From the NCBI RefSeq assembly GCF_007565055.1, contig NC_044553.1, positions 102,523,858 to 102,587,857 on the forward strand: 64,000 nucleotides of DNA, in the 5' to 3' direction. The notes under the pieces were generated by a model that searched no databases, had not been told where the DNA came from, and saw nothing but the letters and a program-made list of their open reading frames with translations. Each line of letters opens with the position of its first letter. Position 1 is the stretch's first letter. The DNA is from Rhinopithecus roxellana. Taxonomy: Eukaryota; Chordata; Mammalia; Primates; Cercopithecidae. The translations under genes were made by a program, and so were the position numbers. Below are positions 63,546-64,000 of the stretch, piece after piece.

Positions 63546-64000
63546 CTGTAGTGTGAAGACAAGAGATACAGGCTACCCTCTAGGAGGAACCACTAGGATA
63601 GCTGACTGAGAACCCTGGTTTAAGAAGTGGGGTGTCTTCTTCTGGCTGTTTCCTGTCACTAGAACACCAGCATTGCTGGAGCAAGCTCGGGTTGCAGCCT
63701 CAAGAGAAGTCCGTTCTATCTTTGCTAATTGTTGGATTTCTCAGCTTGCTTTCACTCTGCCTATTACATTGTGATGAATTATGCCAATTGGCCCAGGGGA
63801 AAATGAAAGTGAGTTAAACTAAATTTGTGTCTCTTGAAAAAGGAAGCAGGACTAAGGCAGAAACATTCATTCAACAACTAGTGAGAAGCAAAGCATGCCC
63901 TCACCCTGCCCTCACGTATGATGGGAGGACACAGACCATAATCCTGTGAATGTGAGCATCCACAGAGAGGCCTGGCAGCCACATGGCTCTGTATGACACC

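Noticed and set aside
46444..64000. Search for NKX2-8 or another gene upstream of PAX9
   Set aside because: No homeodomain-like or other recognisable frame is present. NKX2-8 is expected further right, outside the window.

Overview
This window is nuclear DNA from a primate. It carries dense Alu elements, an L1 fragment, THE1/MST/MLT1-type LTRs, GT-AG spliced genes and large CpG islands. Two genes can be identified from their reading frames. On the + strand are the last three coding exons of SLC25A21, the mitochondrial 2-oxodicarboxylate carrier. On the - strand is the complete 341-codon coding region of PAX9, a paired-box transcription factor, in four coding pieces. The pair lies tail to tail, as in the vertebrate NKX2-1/NKX2-8/PAX9/SLC25A21 synteny block (human chromosome 14q13, here in reverse orientation). 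The PAX9 protein read here differs from the human protein as I remember it at about six positions, all in the C-terminal third. A non-human simian is therefore more likely than human, but I cannot name the species.

Layout. 1-6054 is an SLC25A21 intron with a solo THE1 LTR, an L2-like stretch, a MER5-like element and one Alu. 6055-10321 holds SLC25A21 coding exons (6055-6236, 7107-7159, 10260-10321) and two introns. 10322 to about 11760 is its likely 3' UTR, with several AATAAA sites. About 11600-14508 is the shared convergent zone that must also hold the PAX9 3' UTR. PAX9 coding pieces on the - strand are 14509-14763 (exon 4), 24371-24510 (exon 3), 27467-28093 (exon 2, the paired domain) and 28884-28887 (ATG plus one base). 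The PAX9 promoter and 5' UTR CpG island reach to about 29250. About 29250-46440 is PAX9 upstream DNA with no protein-coding gene that I can see. It has two more CpG islands (about 31280-33650 and 42540-44160) and almost no young transposons. From 46440 to 64000 the DNA is ordinary Alu, L1 and LTR-rich intergenic sequence.

The two genes are not functionally linked: SLC25A21 is a metabolic carrier and PAX9 a developmental regulator of teeth, pharyngeal pouches and the axial skeleton. Their linkage is conserved, probably because regulatory DNA for PAX9 and the NKX2 genes is interleaved across the block (established for the synteny, inference here).

The most unusual structure I found is a 163-bp inverted repeat. 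Its arms, 44242-44404 and 45159-45321, look identical base for base, with a 754-bp spacer, at the edge of the distal CpG island. The inner edge of the left arm coincides with a second short foldback. I found no new multi-gene system.
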